A stretch of 35,786 nucleotides of DNA from Candidatus Altimarinota bacterium (GCA_028698305.1 JAQVDN010000010.1:1-35786), one strand, 5' to 3'. Positions 20,293 to 31,347 are shown, counted from the first letter of the stretch. Numbers and translations are program-made. Notes: generated by a model from the letters alone, not told the origin.

Positions 20293-22119
20293 TTATTCAA
20301 CAGTTACACTTTTTGCAAGATTTTGAGGTTTATCAATATCTCTATTTAGATTTTTTGCCACTTCAACTGCAAATAACCATAAAGGTATCAAAGGTAAAAA
20401 TGGAGTTAGTATAGGATGAGTTTTAGGTATTTCTATTATATCATCATATATATCTTTTATAGTATCTCAAGCTGTTATGACTCATAAAACTATTCAATCT
20501 CTTGCTTTTATTTCTTTTATATTTGAGATAGTTTTTTCTCTATTTATTCATTTTGGATTTATAACTATACAAGGAAAGTTTGGTCAAACTAGAGCAAGTG
20601 GTCCATGTTTTAATTCTCAAGTAGAATAACTTTCAGCATGAACATAACTTAATTCTTTTATTTTTAGACTACATTCGCAAGCTGTTCAGTAAACTATATT
20701 TCTTCAAAGATAGAAAAAATTATTATATTTACTATATTTATCTGCTAGTTTTTTATAATGTTTTGTATTTTGTAATAATCATTCTAATTTTTCTTCAAGT
20801 TCATCAATTTTTTCAATTATATTTTTTGCTTCACTTACTTGTAAATCTCTTTTTAATCACATTGAAAGTGCCATAAGTAATAGAACTGATAATTGTGCAA
20901 CTACATTTTTAGTCGATGCAACTCAAATTTCCATTCATGAATGAGTATAAAGTCACATATCACACATTCTAGCAATTGTACTTCAAACTACATTTACTAT
21001 ACCAAAAGTTAAACATCATTTTTCTTTTACCATCCTAACAGATTCTCTTACATCTGCTGTTTCTCATGATTGAGACATAAAAATATATAGAGTTTTTTTG
21101 TTTGGTATAAATGTTTCATAAAGAAATTCAGAACTTACTCTTACTTCTGTTTTTATTCATGCAAGTTCTTCAAACCAATTTTTTCAAACAACTCATGCAA
21201 AATAACTAGAACCAGATGCTATTATCTCAATATGTTTTATTTCAAGAGAATTTAATTCTTCAAGAGTTTCATTATTTATATTTTTAGTTTCAAAATTGAT
21301 TCTTCATTTTAAAGCATTTTTCAAAACTTGAGGTACTTCATGGATTTCTTTTTGTGTAAATGTTTCAAAGCTTCATTTATCAGCAAGTCACATATTGTCA
21401 GTAATTGCTTCAGTTTCTTTGTTTATTTTTTCTCAAGCTAGAGAATAAATATTGTATTTTCAATCTTTTATTATAACTGTTTCATTATCATCAAGTGTTG
21501 TAAATTCTGTTGCTACTTTTCATAGTGCATTTATATCACTTGATAAAAAAATACCAGATTCACCAACTCAAACAACCATAGGACTTCAAAGTTTTGCTCC
21601 TATTAATACACTTGGATTTTGGCTATCAACAACAGCAATAGAATAAGCTCAAACCAATTTTTTAGTTACTTTTTCAACTGTAGAAACGATGTCTCCATCA
21701 AATAATTTTTCTAAAAGTTTAGCTATTACTTCTGTATCAGTTTGTCAGTAAAAACTGTATTTTTTTTCAAGTTCTTCTTTTAGATTCATATAATTCTCAA
21801 TAATTCAATTGTGAACTACATAAAATCTAGCATTTTCACTATAATGTGGATGTGTATTTTCAATAGTTACTTTACCATGAGTAGCCCATCTCGTATGTGC
21901 AATTCAACATGTAAAATTATCATTTTTATCAAGTTTTTTTTCTACTTTTGTAGCTAAGTTTGATACTTTTCAAATAGCTTTTTCCAAAAATACTTCTCAT
22001 TTTGAGTTAACTCACATAACTCAAGCACTATCATATCATCTATATTCTAATTTTCTTAATCATTCTACTAGTAATTCTATAGAATTTTCTTTTCAATTGT
22101 ATGCAAAAATTCAACACAT
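20293..22119 (-). CDS. glmS: glutamine-fructose-6-phosphate aminotransferase (glucosamine-6-P synthase)
   Basis: 608 residues, the family length. The N-terminal nucleophile Cys2 is in [17 protein letters not shown]; the glutaminase signatures EYRGYDSAGV and [18 protein letters not shown] follow, then two SIS domains. The C-terminus ends [13 protein letters not shown], matching the conserved end. It makes glucosamine-6-phosphate for peptidoglycan or other glycans. No glmS ribozyme was recognised upstream. It is preceded in the same direction by a four-helix membrane protein. Confidence 0.97.
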
Positions 22120-22165
22120 AATTAATTTATTTAAATATTAATTAAAAAAATTATAATCAATTATA

Positions 22166-22212
22166 TTAAAAAATAAAAAGATAGTTTTAAAAACTATCTT
22201 TTTATTTTTTAA
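22166..22212. terminator. long hairpin terminator between membrane gene and glmS
   Basis: Arms of about 22 bp around AAAGATAGTTT / AAACTATCTTT with a three-base loop. The stop of the leftward membrane protein gene lies inside it, so it ends that gene upstream of glmS, which then needs its own promoter in the short gap. Confidence 0.75.
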
Positions 22213-22667
22213 ACTCTAATTTTAGTTACTTTTTCACCATATTTCATACATTTGCTTGTGATACATTTACCAGTTATTCAAGCAAAAAATGGTAAGAATG
22301 CCATAAAAAATACAAGTGCATCAATATCTAAATCAGGACCTTCAACTATTTTTGAAGATATGTAAAATAATGATATACCAAATATTATTTGAACTATTCT
22401 CATAATAGATTTTTTAGCAACACATATATTAGTTGCTCACATAATTATAGGTACAATTCATATACCAATTATAAAATAACTAATATAATTTAAAGTTTGT
22501 TCACTAACTTCTTGCCAGAAAAATACATTTTCAAATGTATTTGGATTTTCTTGAACGAAAAAATTGTAATACATTGCACTCATATATATAACTCAAAATA
22601 ATATTCTTCCTATAATTATAGTTTTATCACTAGGTCTTTTTTGTAAAAATTTTATAAATCAAAGCAT
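22209..22667 (-). CDS. membrane protein with about four helices
   Basis: 152 residues. Hydrophobic segments at about 20-38, 60-80, 85-103 and 115-132. The N-terminus is MLGFIKFLQKRPSDKTII; the tail TGKCITSKCMKYGEKVTKIRV carries two Cys four residues apart. No family is certain. It is separated from glmS by a terminator, so it is probably a separate transcript. Confidence 0.7.
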
Positions 22668-22734
22668 TTTTTTTTGTTTATCAATTAAAATATACTTAAT
22701 ATTAAAAAAACTATAAAAAAAAGCAAAATTAATT

Positions 22735-22761
22735 TTGACTTTTTATTTTTTTTTATATAAT
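22735..22761 (+). promoter_or_regulatory. promoter of tRNA-Gln
   Basis: TTGACT (22735-22740), then TATAAT (22756-22761), 15-base spacer (16 if read from TTTGAC). It lies about 29 bases before the tRNA. Confidence 0.6.
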
Positions 22762-22789
22762 ACACAAGCTTTATTAATAAAGTATATAT

Positions 22790-22864
22790 TGGGAATTAGC
22801 CAAATGGTAAGGCAGCGGACTTTGACTCCGTCATTTGGGGGTTCGAGCCCCTCATTCCCAGCCA
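22790..22864 (+). tRNA. tRNA-Gln (anticodon TTG)
   Basis: Acceptor arms TGGGAAT / ATTCCCA, discriminator G and encoded CCA. The anticodon loop is CTTTGAC between GCGGA and TCCGT, giving anticodon TTG. The T-arm is GGGGG-TTCGAGC-CCCTC-like. It is a standard class I tRNA, and U34 of this tRNA is a target of MnmA (gene at 7146). Confidence 0.96.
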
Positions 22865-22899
22865 TTATAATAAATAATGAGTAGGGAATAATTAAAATT

Positions 22900-23042
22900 A
22901 TTAATTATTCAATGTTTATTATTTTAAGACTTAAGAAATGAGAAAAATTAGGGTTTTTGTTTTTTAAGTTTTAAACTTAAAAAATACTTAGTTTCTTGCA
23001 GGGATTGAGTATAAATAATTTATTTTTTAATATTATTATAAC
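22900..23042 (+). promoter_or_regulatory. leader of rplU with possible structured RNA
   Basis: The gap of about 180 bases between tRNA-Gln and rplU has no gene. It contains TTTTTTAAGTTTTAAACTTAAAAAA, a perfect inverted repeat, and a short G-richer stretch (GCAGGGATTGAG) with complementary tracts TTAAGAAA / TTTCTT. L21 is autoregulated through its leader in other bacteria. Homology to that leader class cannot be decided by eye. Confidence 0.35.
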
Positions 23043-23354
23043 ATGATAGCTGTTATAGAATTAGGATGAAATCAATTTATCGTTAGAAAAGGTGATGTGA
23101 TTGATGTAAAAAAATTAGATAAAGAAATAAACTCAAATTTTTCAGTTGAAGCATTATTAGTTTCAGATGAAGATGGAAGTTCTTTAAAAGTTGGAACACC
23201 TCTTGTTTCAGGTTCAAAAGTTGAATTAAAAGTTGTTGAACAATTTAAATGAGAAAAAGTTAGAGTTTTTAAAATGAAGTCTAAAAAAAGATATATGAAA
23301 AACACTTGATTTAGAGCTCATTTAACTAAATTAGAAGTATTATCAGTTGCTTAA
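23043..23354 (+). CDS. rplU: 50S ribosomal protein L21
   Basis: 103 residues, the normal length. It begins MIAVIELGGNQFIVRKGDVI and has KVGTPLVSGSKVELKVVE, KMKSKKRYMKNTGFRAHLTKLEV, the conserved L21 pattern. It binds 23S rRNA in the large subunit. The usual partner rpmA (L27) does not follow; a strong terminator ends the unit. Confidence 0.96.
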
Positions 23355-23366
23355 AAAAAACATTTG

Positions 23367-23414
23367 AAAAATCTTATTTTATGGATATAATAATTCCACA
23401 AAATAAGATTTTTT
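23367..23414 (+). terminator. intrinsic terminator after rplU
   Basis: AAAATCTTATTTT / AAAATAAGATTTT with extended pairing (TGGA / TCCA) and one mismatch, followed by T residues. Confidence 0.88.
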
Positions 23415-23505
23415 TTATGTTCAATAGGATTATTTTATTTTTATAAAATAGTTAAAAGAAGGAGATTTTTATAAATCTTTTCTATTTATTATTTAAAAAA
23501 ATATT

Positions 23506-24675
23506 TTGGTAAATACTGAAAATAGAGTTAATATAAAAGCTCGTATCGATAGACATCTTAGAATTGTTAGAAAAGAGAATTGATTAAAAAATAATTCTCT
23601 TAATGAAAAAAAATATTCAAATGCTCTATATTTTGTTTTAATATTTGTAGTTTTTATATTTCCGCTTTATCCTACATTGGCTTCTTTTGTTTATAATAAT
23701 TCAGAGTATGATTTTTATAGATGAAATATAGATGAATCTTCAATTATTGAAGCATATACTATATGAGAAACTGGTGATTGAGAACAATATTGATCTCCAA
23801 TTATAGAAGTTAGAGATTCTTTTTTATCTGTAAATACTATATTAGATGATAGTAGAGATTTGTCTTGAACTAATGAAATAATCAATTATGAGGTAAAACC
23901 ATGAGATTCATTTTCTAGTATATCTTATGAATTTTGAATAAATGCAAATTCTATCTTATGGGCAAATGATTTTGAGAAAAATCATGTATTGAGACCATGA
24001 CAAATTATTAAGATCCCTCCAGTTTCATGATTAATTCATACTGTTAATTCTTGAGATACTATCTCTTCTATTGCAAAAAAATATGAAGTTGATGAAGTAA
24101 AAATAAAAGAACAAAATCTTTTGGCATGAAGTGATACTATAAAAGTATGAGATATATTGGTTATACCTTGAGCAATTAAGAAGGCTCCACCTCCTGTAAT
24201 TAAACCTGCAACTACTCCAACTAAGATATCTAATAATGGTAAAATTACAACTACAAAAGTTAATAAAAATGTTTGATGATATAGTTTTGCAAATCAAGCT
24301 AATAGTCAAATAGTTTCTAGTCAATGAAGTTATAGTCTTGTTCGGAGAGCTCCTAAACATACTTTCTATTGGTGAAATTGTACATGGTATGTTGCTCAAT
24401 ATAAAAATGTAACTTGGTGATGAAATGCTAATCAATGGTTATCAAATGCAAGAGCTAATTGAGTTTCTACTTGATCTACTCCAAAATTATGAGCTATAGT
24501 TCAATTTACTTGAACTTGATATAATCCAAGATATGGACATGTATGAATAGTTATGGAAGTTAAATCAGATCATATCATAGTTTCGGATATGAACTATAGA
24601 AAACTTAATGAAATAACTTATAGAAAGGTTCCATTAAATGATAGAAGTATTGATTGATATATATATGTTGATTAA
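23506..24675 (+). CDS. LysM-CHAP peptidoglycan hydrolase
   Basis: 389 residues from TTG at 23506. No ATG or GTG is available: an in-frame TAA lies at 23494-23496. A transmembrane segment at about 45-65 (FVLIFVVFIFPLYPTLA) exports or anchors it. Two LysM domains (about 129-173 and 175-219) bind peptidoglycan: PGDSFSSISYEFG and SGDTISSIAKKYEVD. A Pro/Thr linker precedes the CHAP amidase/endopeptidase with Cys292 in YWGNCTWYVAQ, His345 in RYGHVGIVMEV and Asn in SDMNYR. It cleaves peptide cross-links or amide bonds in cell wall. Its start is uncertain; the body is firm. Confidence 0.88.
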
Positions 24676-24719
24676 AATAAAAAAATTCCAAATATCAATA
24701 TTTGGAATTTTTTTATTTT
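24674..24719. terminator. 46-bp palindrome shared by convergent genes
   Basis: An uninterrupted inverted repeat AAAATAAAAAAATTCCAAAT / ATTTGGAATTTTTTTATTTT. It begins in the LysM-CHAP stop and includes the leftward stop at 24713-24715. Confidence 0.85.
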
Positions 24720-25579
24720 CTCATAGCATTACTTATCTTGTAAACTGCTTGATTAATAGGATTTAAATTTTTATGTAATTTTTCTCTTAATAAATCATAA
24801 TCTTCTCTTAATAATTCAAGTAATACATGGCTTGTAATATTATTTTCATATTCTGAATATGCTTTGAATACGACAGGAAATATCTTATTAATATCTTCTA
24901 TCTCATTTTCAATTTCTTGTTTTCTCTTTGCTTCTTTTTCTAAAATATACCTTATATCATTATTAGAGTTTATTTTTAAATTTTCATCAATAGAAGATAA
25001 ATTTTCATTGAATCATTTAAGATATTCAAGATAAAAATTGTATTTACAAAATTCATAAGTTGTTTGTTTTAAAACTGATTTTTTAATTATAGAATTATCT
25101 TTTTCTGAAGTTATCTTACATTTTGCACTATTATTATTTATTTCAGTCTCAATTTGTTTTATTTTTTCATCAAGTTTATTTCTTAATCTAGAATTTAATT
25201 CAGGATTTTTCTTAATTAATGTTTCTTTTATCAATTTTAGAGATTTATAATAAGTTATATTTGTAGCACAACCATATATATCATCCATATTTTTTCTATA
25301 TTGTTCTTTTGCTAAATCTAAATTTTCTGATGTTTTATATTCTAATTCTATTCATTCAGTTTTATCTAAATTTAAAAATTCATTTTCTTTATCTATCAAA
25401 TATATCATTTCAGAACTAGAATCACTTATTTTGTATTCACTACAAAATAATGAAACTCTTTCTTGATAAAGTTCAAATCAAACTTTACTAGACATAGTTT
25501 TAGGCTCATTTGAATATGAAATTCAAAAATTTGTTAATATTATTATTGTTATAATTCAATATCTTATTATTTTTTTCAT
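24713..25579 (-). CDS. secreted helical protein, unrecognised
   Basis: 288 residues. Signal peptide MKKIIRYGIITIIILTNFGISYS (about 1-23). The mature part is Lys/Glu-rich and helical, with several coiled-coil-prone segments (for example IKQIETEINNNSAKCKI and LEKEAKRKQEIENEIEDI) and five Cys that could pair outside the membrane. No family recognised. It is downstream of a membrane-anchored gene in the same direction, five bases apart, so the two form an operon. Confidence 0.7.
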
Positions 25580-25583
25580 TTTT

Positions 25584-26153
25584 TTATGGTAATAATTTAA
25601 TTTCTCATTTTTGTTTTATTTTATTTTTATTTCATATTTTATTAATTATTTTATATTTTTTTATATCAGTTAAAAAATTATTTTCTGCTATTATATCTAT
25701 ATTTGAATATCATCAAAGATTTCTTATTATTATTGTATTATTTCATGTTAAAAAAGTACTAGTATTTATTATCTCTCAATTTATATTAGAATCTGTTGGA
25801 TTAAAATAATATACGGGGCTTCATTTATTAATCTTAATAGTCATATTTCAATTTGTTATTATTTTTATACTGATTTGTTCATTATTTTTAAGTCATATAT
25901 TATAATAATTATTTTTTTCAAATACAATTATTTCATTTTTATTTAATTCTATATTTTCAAAGTCATTGTTTTCTATAGCATCATTTAATTTATTATTAAT
26001 TGAATTATTTGTATTAATCTTATTTTTTAAATCATTATTTTCTTTTAAGTTTTTTGAGATTTGAGAAGTTATAGAAAGGAAACTTATTCAAATTATTAAA
26101 CTTAAAAAGATTGACCATAAAAGTATATAAGCATTTTTTTGTATTTTTTGCAT
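25584..26153 (-). CDS. membrane-anchored exported protein, pilin-accessory-like
   Basis: 189 residues. One N-terminal helix (about 9-29, AYILLWSIFLSLIIGISFL) is preceded by a short Lys/Gln stretch and followed by an Asn/Lys-rich linker. A beta-rich domain has NNYYNIGLKNNEQISIKIIT and NTIIIRNLGGYSNIDIIAE. The N-terminus resembles PilX-like minor pilins without the canonical G/FTLxE. It diverges from the second PilB-like gene, 60 bases away, which hints at pilus function. Weak assignment. Confidence 0.6.
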
Positions 26154-26213
26154 AAAATAAATAATTATGATAGAATTACTTAAATTATATTTATTACTTT
26201 CAAAATACAAGTT

Positions 26214-27533
26214 ATGGTTGTTAAAAAAGAAGAAAATACAACTGTTAAAAATATTCAAGAAGAATTAAAAGATGAGATACTTTCAAAAGAACAAAAGAGA
26301 GAGTATCATTCTTTGAAATTTCAAAAAATTGAAAGACAAGTAAAACAAAGTTTAAAAGAACAAAAAACAGATGATACTCTTAGAGATATAACTATTTGAG
26401 CACTTGTACTTTGAAGTAGTGATGTTCATTATGAAAGTTTCCCAGATTATGTAGTTGTAAGATTTAGAATAGATTGAGTCTTAGTTGATATATTTAAGAT
26501 TAGTCATAAGGAATATAAATTAATTTTAGAGAGATTAAAATATGCATCTGGTTTAAAATTAAATATAACTGATATTCCTCAGGATTGAAAATATTCGATG
26601 GTAATTGAGTGAAGAGATATAGATGTAAGAATTTCAACTCTACCAGTTTGAGAATCTGAAAATGTAGTTTGTAGGATACTTGATAATTCTAAATCAGTTA
26701 TAGATTTTGATGATCTATGATTTTTTTGGACAACAAAAAGATTTCTAGAAAAGGCGATAACAAAGAAAAATGGTATGGTTTTGGTTACTTGACCAACTGG
26801 TTCAGGTAAAACTACAACTCTATATACTATCTTATCAAAATTAAATACTAGAGATAAAAAAATTATTACTTTAGAAGATCCAATAGAGTATACTATGGAT
26901 TGAGTAATACAATCTGAAGTAAATGAAAAAAAATGATTTACATTTCATTCTTGACTTAGAGCTATTTTAAGACAAGATCCAGATATAATAATGGTCTGAG
27001 AAATCAGAGATTTAGAGACTTTGGAAACTGCAACTCAAGCAAGTTTGACATGACATCTAGTTTTATCAACATTGCATACTAAATCAGCTGCTGAGACTTT
27101 GGATAGGATTATTAATATGTGATTAAAACCATATATAATTGCTTCTGCTCTTGATACGATAGTTGCTCAAAGACTTGTTAGAAAGATATGTCCACATTGT
27201 AAGAGAGAAAAAGTAAAAACACCTGAAGAACAATCTATAATTGAGGCCATGATGAAAGATATAGGTATGAGTATTAGACCAGCTAAAAATATTAAACTTT
27301 ATGAATGAGCTGGTTGTGAAAAATGTAATAATAGTTGATATGCTTGAAGAATCGGTATTTATGAAATTATTTCTTTGACTCATAAACTTAGAGATATGAT
27401 AAGAGAATGAGCAACAGCAGAAGAAATAATTACAGAATCAAGAAATTGAGATCTTATAACAATGAAAGAAGATTGAATACTAAAAGCTATAAAAGGCTAT
27501 ACTACAATAGAAGAAATTTTAAGAGTAATTTAA
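26214..27533 (+). CDS. second PilB/GspE-like assembly ATPase
   Basis: 439 residues. The N-terminal part is charged ([18 protein letters not shown]), then ASD-like [22 protein letters not shown]. Walker A is GPTGSGKT (193-200); [31 protein letters not shown] and STLHTKSA follow. A C4 zinc motif is CPHC...CEKC with GYAGRIGIYEI. It hydrolyses ATP to move pilin subunits or effectors across the membrane. It differs from the paralogue at 13560 throughout, so it is an old duplication, perhaps for separate machines or extension versus retraction. Confidence 0.92.
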
Positions 27534-27540
27534 TATAAAT

Positions 27541-27972
27541 ATGAATGATTTAAATACATGAATTAATGCATGAGTTGATGAAGAATATACTGGAGAATTA
27601 CATCCAGCAGTTTCTTTTCTGGTTGACTCTGAAAATAAAAGAATTATTCAGATAGTTGATTATACTGATGAAGAAAAAGAAATCATAGATAATTTGATGG
27701 AATATGTTTATAAAATAGATGATTTAATAAATGATTGAAAAAGTTTTGCAAATAGTATACCATATAGTTTTTTTGTTATTTGATATAATCAAGCAAATGA
27801 AAGAATAAAATTACATTTTCAAGATATATATAATGATTTAAGAATTAAATATTTACAAGCAAAAATTAAAAATATAGAAGAATCTTGAAAATGATGAAGT
27901 GAAAAATCATTAAAATTATATAATGATGAACTTGCTCAAATTAATGATCTAATTAAAAAAACAAAGCCGTAG
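27541..27972 (+). CDS. unrecognised small soluble protein, 143 residues
   Basis: It starts eight bases after the PilB-like stop, so it is co-transcribed with it. MNDLNTGINAGVDEEYTGEL is followed by a beta-like PAVSFLVDSENKRIIQIVDY, then a helical part with IIDNLMEYVYKIDDLINDG and KYLQAKIKNIEES, and a Lys-rich end. No signal, membrane helix or known motif. The stop codon lies in the terminator loop. An accessory role with the ATPase is only positional. Confidence 0.7.
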
Positions 27973-27984
27973 GCTTTGTTTTTT
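27956..27984. terminator. intrinsic terminator with the stop codon in its loop
   Basis: AAAACAAAGCC / GGCTTTGTTTT with the three-base loop GTA. The rightward TAG starts in the loop and the leftward stop (27983-27985) touches the other arm. Confidence 0.9.
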
Positions 27985-28624
27985 AGTTTTTAAAATCGCT
28001 AATTTTTAAAAAATATCATATGTTATTTTTTAGATCTACTTCTTCAATTATTCATATTAATTCATCTCTGTTATTGTAAATTGGAGAGCCAGAATCTCAA
28101 GGATTAAATATCATATTTACTCATATCTTATTTCAATTTATATCTTTTATACTTCATATTTTTTTTGATAGTTTAAGTTTTTCATCATAGATTATAGCAT
28201 ATATTTCTTCTCAAATCTTTAAATCTTTTCAGATCTTTGTTTCTCTAAATTTTTCAAAATCTATGTTTGTTTCTAAAAAAGCATAATCATTTTCATTATC
28301 TTTTTTTAGTAATTTTCAAGAATAAGTATTTCAAAAATTATCATATATTTTATAATTACTATTTTCAGTATTTACTCAATGAGCAACTGTAATAATAGTA
28401 TTTTTATTTATGAAAACTCAGCTAAATTTATTTTCTTCTATATTATTATCATCATTAAAAATTCATCATGGATTTTCACTATTTTTTACTATTTCACTAT
28501 TTTTTATTATTTTTACACTATTATTTTCTGGACTTACTTTTTTATGAAGCAATATATAACTTCAAAAAAGAATTATTGCTAATATAAGACTAAAAATAAA
28601 AGAGTAAATTATTATTTTTTTCAT
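27983..28624 (-). CDS. membrane-anchored trypsin-like serine protease
   Basis: 213 residues. An N-terminal helix (about 5-26) anchors it outside the cytoplasm. The chymotrypsin-fold triad is visible: His82 in TIITVAHGV, Asp113 in NDYAFLE, Ser178 in NPGDSGSPIY. Between them the strands are short, so it is a compact member (V8/trypsin-like, S1/S7-type) with no PDZ domain. It could process surface proteins or host material; the target is unknown. It is convergent with the unknown gene at 27541. Confidence 0.85.
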
Positions 28625-28725
28625 ATTTGAATAAGTTATATATTTAAAATATTAACTCTAAAATAAATATTTGCAATAGTTTAAAAAAATAATAATATTT
28701 ATATATTAAAATTTAATTTAAAAAA

Positions 28726-29376
28726 ATGAATCAAATAGTAAAAGATAAGATGGCTAGAGAAATAATGGTTGTACAAAATGATAAAATATTTTCTGACATA
28801 GTTAGAGAAAGTAAGTTTTATAACAATGATGAAAGTAATTTTGAAGAAAAATTTTTAAATAATTATGAGTATATGGTTAGATGAAATGCAGAAGTAAATT
28901 TTGATTATAAACAACCAATTCCATATTGAATAGTATTAAATGAAAATAATGAAATCTTTGTTTACAAAAGATGATGAAGTTGAAGTAATGCTTGAGAACA
29001 TAGATTACATAGTAAAATTGCAATTTGAGTAGGTGGTCATATTGAAAGAGAAGATGAAAATTTAACTAATCCTATAAGTGACTCGCTTATTAGAGAAATA
29101 GAAGAAGAATTAAATATAAAAGAAGAAGATATAAAAAGTGTTGAAGCAATTTGATATATAAATAATGAATCTGATGAAGTTTCAAAAGTACATATTTGAG
29201 TTGCATATATTGTAAAAATACATAATTCAAATTATGAATTACTTGATTGAGAATTAGATAATTGAGAATTTGTAAGTATACAAAATCTTGAAAAGATGAT
29301 TGAGTCATGAGATTATGATGTTGAAGCATGGACTAAAATAGTTTTTGAACCAGTAAAAAAATATTTAATAAAATAA
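28726..29376 (+). CDS. Nudix-family hydrolase
   Basis: 216 residues. A helical N-terminal extension (1-75) has an unusually conserved-looking style (MAREIMVVQNDKIFSDIV). The Nudix box is GGHIEREDEN...REIEEEL (about 103-130) with a small insertion of about five residues relative to GX5EX7REUXEEXGU. It hydrolyses nucleoside-diphosphate derivatives; the substrate is not predictable. It is a single-gene unit with its own terminator. Confidence 0.85.
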
Positions 29377-29401
29377 AAAAGGCCAAAGGCCTTTTTTATT
29401 T
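29371..29401. terminator. intrinsic terminator shared with radA
   Basis: AAATAAAAAAGGCC / GGCCTTTTTTATTT with loop AAA. It contains the Nudix stop and, on the other strand, the radA stop at 29396-29398. Confidence 0.92.
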
Positions 29402-30712
29402 GATTTTTGCTACTAAATCTCACAAAGATTTTATTTTTATTATTTCAATTTCGCTAGATTTTATATCACACTCTGGAATAAATATCTTTTTAAATCACAT
29501 CTTAATTGCTTCTTTTACTCTTTTTTCTAAGTGAACAGGTTTTTTCACTTTTCAAGTTAGAGATATTTCTCATATATAAATAGTATCTTTTGCTAAACTT
29601 AAATTATTTTTACTAGATATAATTGAAGCTGCAAGTGATAAATCAATACCAGGTTCTTCTACTTTTAATCATCTTGCAATGTTGGTATATACATCATATG
29701 CTTCAAGTTTTATAGGAGTATATTTTGATAAAACCGCAACTATTAAATCAAGCTTTGATGAATTAATTCATCTAGAACTTCTTTTTGGATAACCAAATTT
29801 AGTATATGTAGTTAAGCTCTCAGTTTCTATTATAAGAGGTCTTGTTCACTCTATTGTTATTGATAAACTAGATCAAATAGTAGCTTCTGTTGAATTAACA
29901 AAATCAAGTCATGGATTTTTTAAATCAGATAATCATTTATCATTCATAGTAAAAATACCTATTTCACTTGTTGCTCAAAATCTATTTTTTAGAGCTCTTA
30001 AAATCCTTAGATTATCATATTTATCTCACTCAAAATACAAAACTGTATCAACCATATGTTCTAGAGTTTTTGGTCATGCTAGGTTTCAGTCTTTTGTTAT
30101 ATGTCATATAATAAAAACAGCAGTATTTGTAGTTTTTGCAAATGCAACAAGTAACTCACTTATAAATTTAACTTGGCTTATACTTCAAGCAACTCAAGTT
30201 ATATTGTTAGAATGCATAACAGAAATAGAATCTATAATTACTATTTCAGATTTATTTTTACTTAGAGTTTCAATTATATCTTCTATACAACTTTCTGCTA
30301 ATATTTTCATATTAGTTCAAGTAACTCAAAGTCTTTTTGCTCTATCAGCAATTTGATAAGCCGTTTCTTCTCATGAAATATAAACTATATTTTCTTTTAC
30401 AAGAGATGCTAGTTGTAAAGTAATAGTAGATTTTCAAATCCCAGGTTCTCATGATAATAAAACAACACTTCATGGAACAATTCATCATCATAAAACATTG
30501 TTTAATTCTAGCGATTTTGTTATGATTTTTACTTCTTTATTTTCTTTTATTACATCTCATAAGTTAGCAAGAATTTTTACTTCTCACTTTTTTCATCATT
30601 TATTATTTAATTTTGCTTCTTTAAATTCGCTTAGAGTATTCCACTCACGACAAAAAGTACATTGACCAGTCCACTTTAAACTCTCATTTCAGCAATTATT
30701 ACAAATATACAT
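29396..30712 (-). CDS. radA: DNA repair/branch-migration protein RadA (Sms)
   Basis: 438 residues, family-typical. A C4 zinc finger (Cys4, Cys7, Cys18, Cys21 in MYICNNCGNESLKWTGQCTF) is followed by the RecA-like ATPase with GEPGIGKST, VYISGEE and the RadA-specific KNRFG motif (ALKNRFGATSE). The C-terminal Lon-like part is present (KLDLIVAVLSKYTPI...). It drives branch migration and processes recombination intermediates. It is leftward, downstream of the VanZ-like gene. Confidence 0.96.
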
Positions 30713-30801
30713 AATTTTTAAAATTATATTTTATTATTTATTAGTATATATTTTGTGTATAAAAATGCAAATAAAAAAATAAATTAAATTTTAAATTCAA
30801 T

Positions 30802-31347
30802 TTATTTTTTTTTATTTTTAATTTCAGATATTTTTTTAAATATATAAAATCAAATAATAAAACCAATAGTATTTAATATCATATCATCAATATCAGTAAC
30901 TTTATAGTTAAATCATAATATTAATGAAATAATAGTTTGAGATACTTCTATTCAAATAGTTGATAATATTCATACAATTAAAGCTTGTTTAAAATTATTT
31001 TTATTTTTCCATATAAAAGGAACCAAAAATCATAAAGGAATAAATATAATAATATTTCCTATAACTTGTTTAAACTTAACTATTAAAGGTAAATTATCAT
31101 TTAATAATATATCTAAAATAGAATTGAAAGGTATAAAATTATTTGTATTTGTTATATATATTGATATTTCTTTTAATCAAGCAATTGGTATAGGAAATAA
31201 TGTAACTGCTAAAAGAGATATAATGTAAAAATAAAAAATAGTATAAATTACTATATTTTTTAATTTACATTTTTTTATTAAAAATATAACAAATAAAATA
31301 ATATAAATTGGTATTGAAATTATGTATAAAAATTCGAAATCTAGCAT
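30802..31347 (-). CDS. VanZ-like membrane protein
   Basis: 181 residues with about five helices. The typical VanZ blocks are visible: FNSILD near the middle, QVIGNIIIFIPLGFLVPF, SQTIISLILGFNYKVTDIDD and LNTIGFIIGFY. These are the N-Fx-PxG, SxxxE/Q and D-x-DD-x-x-N-x-x-G signatures. The family includes the teicoplanin-resistance protein VanZ; most members have unknown function. It does not imply resistance. Confidence 0.85.

Noticed and set aside
24031-24435. 134-codon leftward frame
   Set aside because: It lies antisense to the LysM-CHAP gene; its Ser/Ile/Tyr-rich composition reflects the complement of A+T-rich coding DNA.
25013-25288. 91-codon leftward gene starting MDDIYGCATN
   Set aside because: It is an internal piece of the secreted protein at 24713-25579, made to look separate by reading UGA as stop.
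30802-31347. Teicoplanin-resistance determinant (VanZ)
   Set aside because: Only family-level membrane similarity; VanZ-like proteins are widespread and no van genes are nearby.
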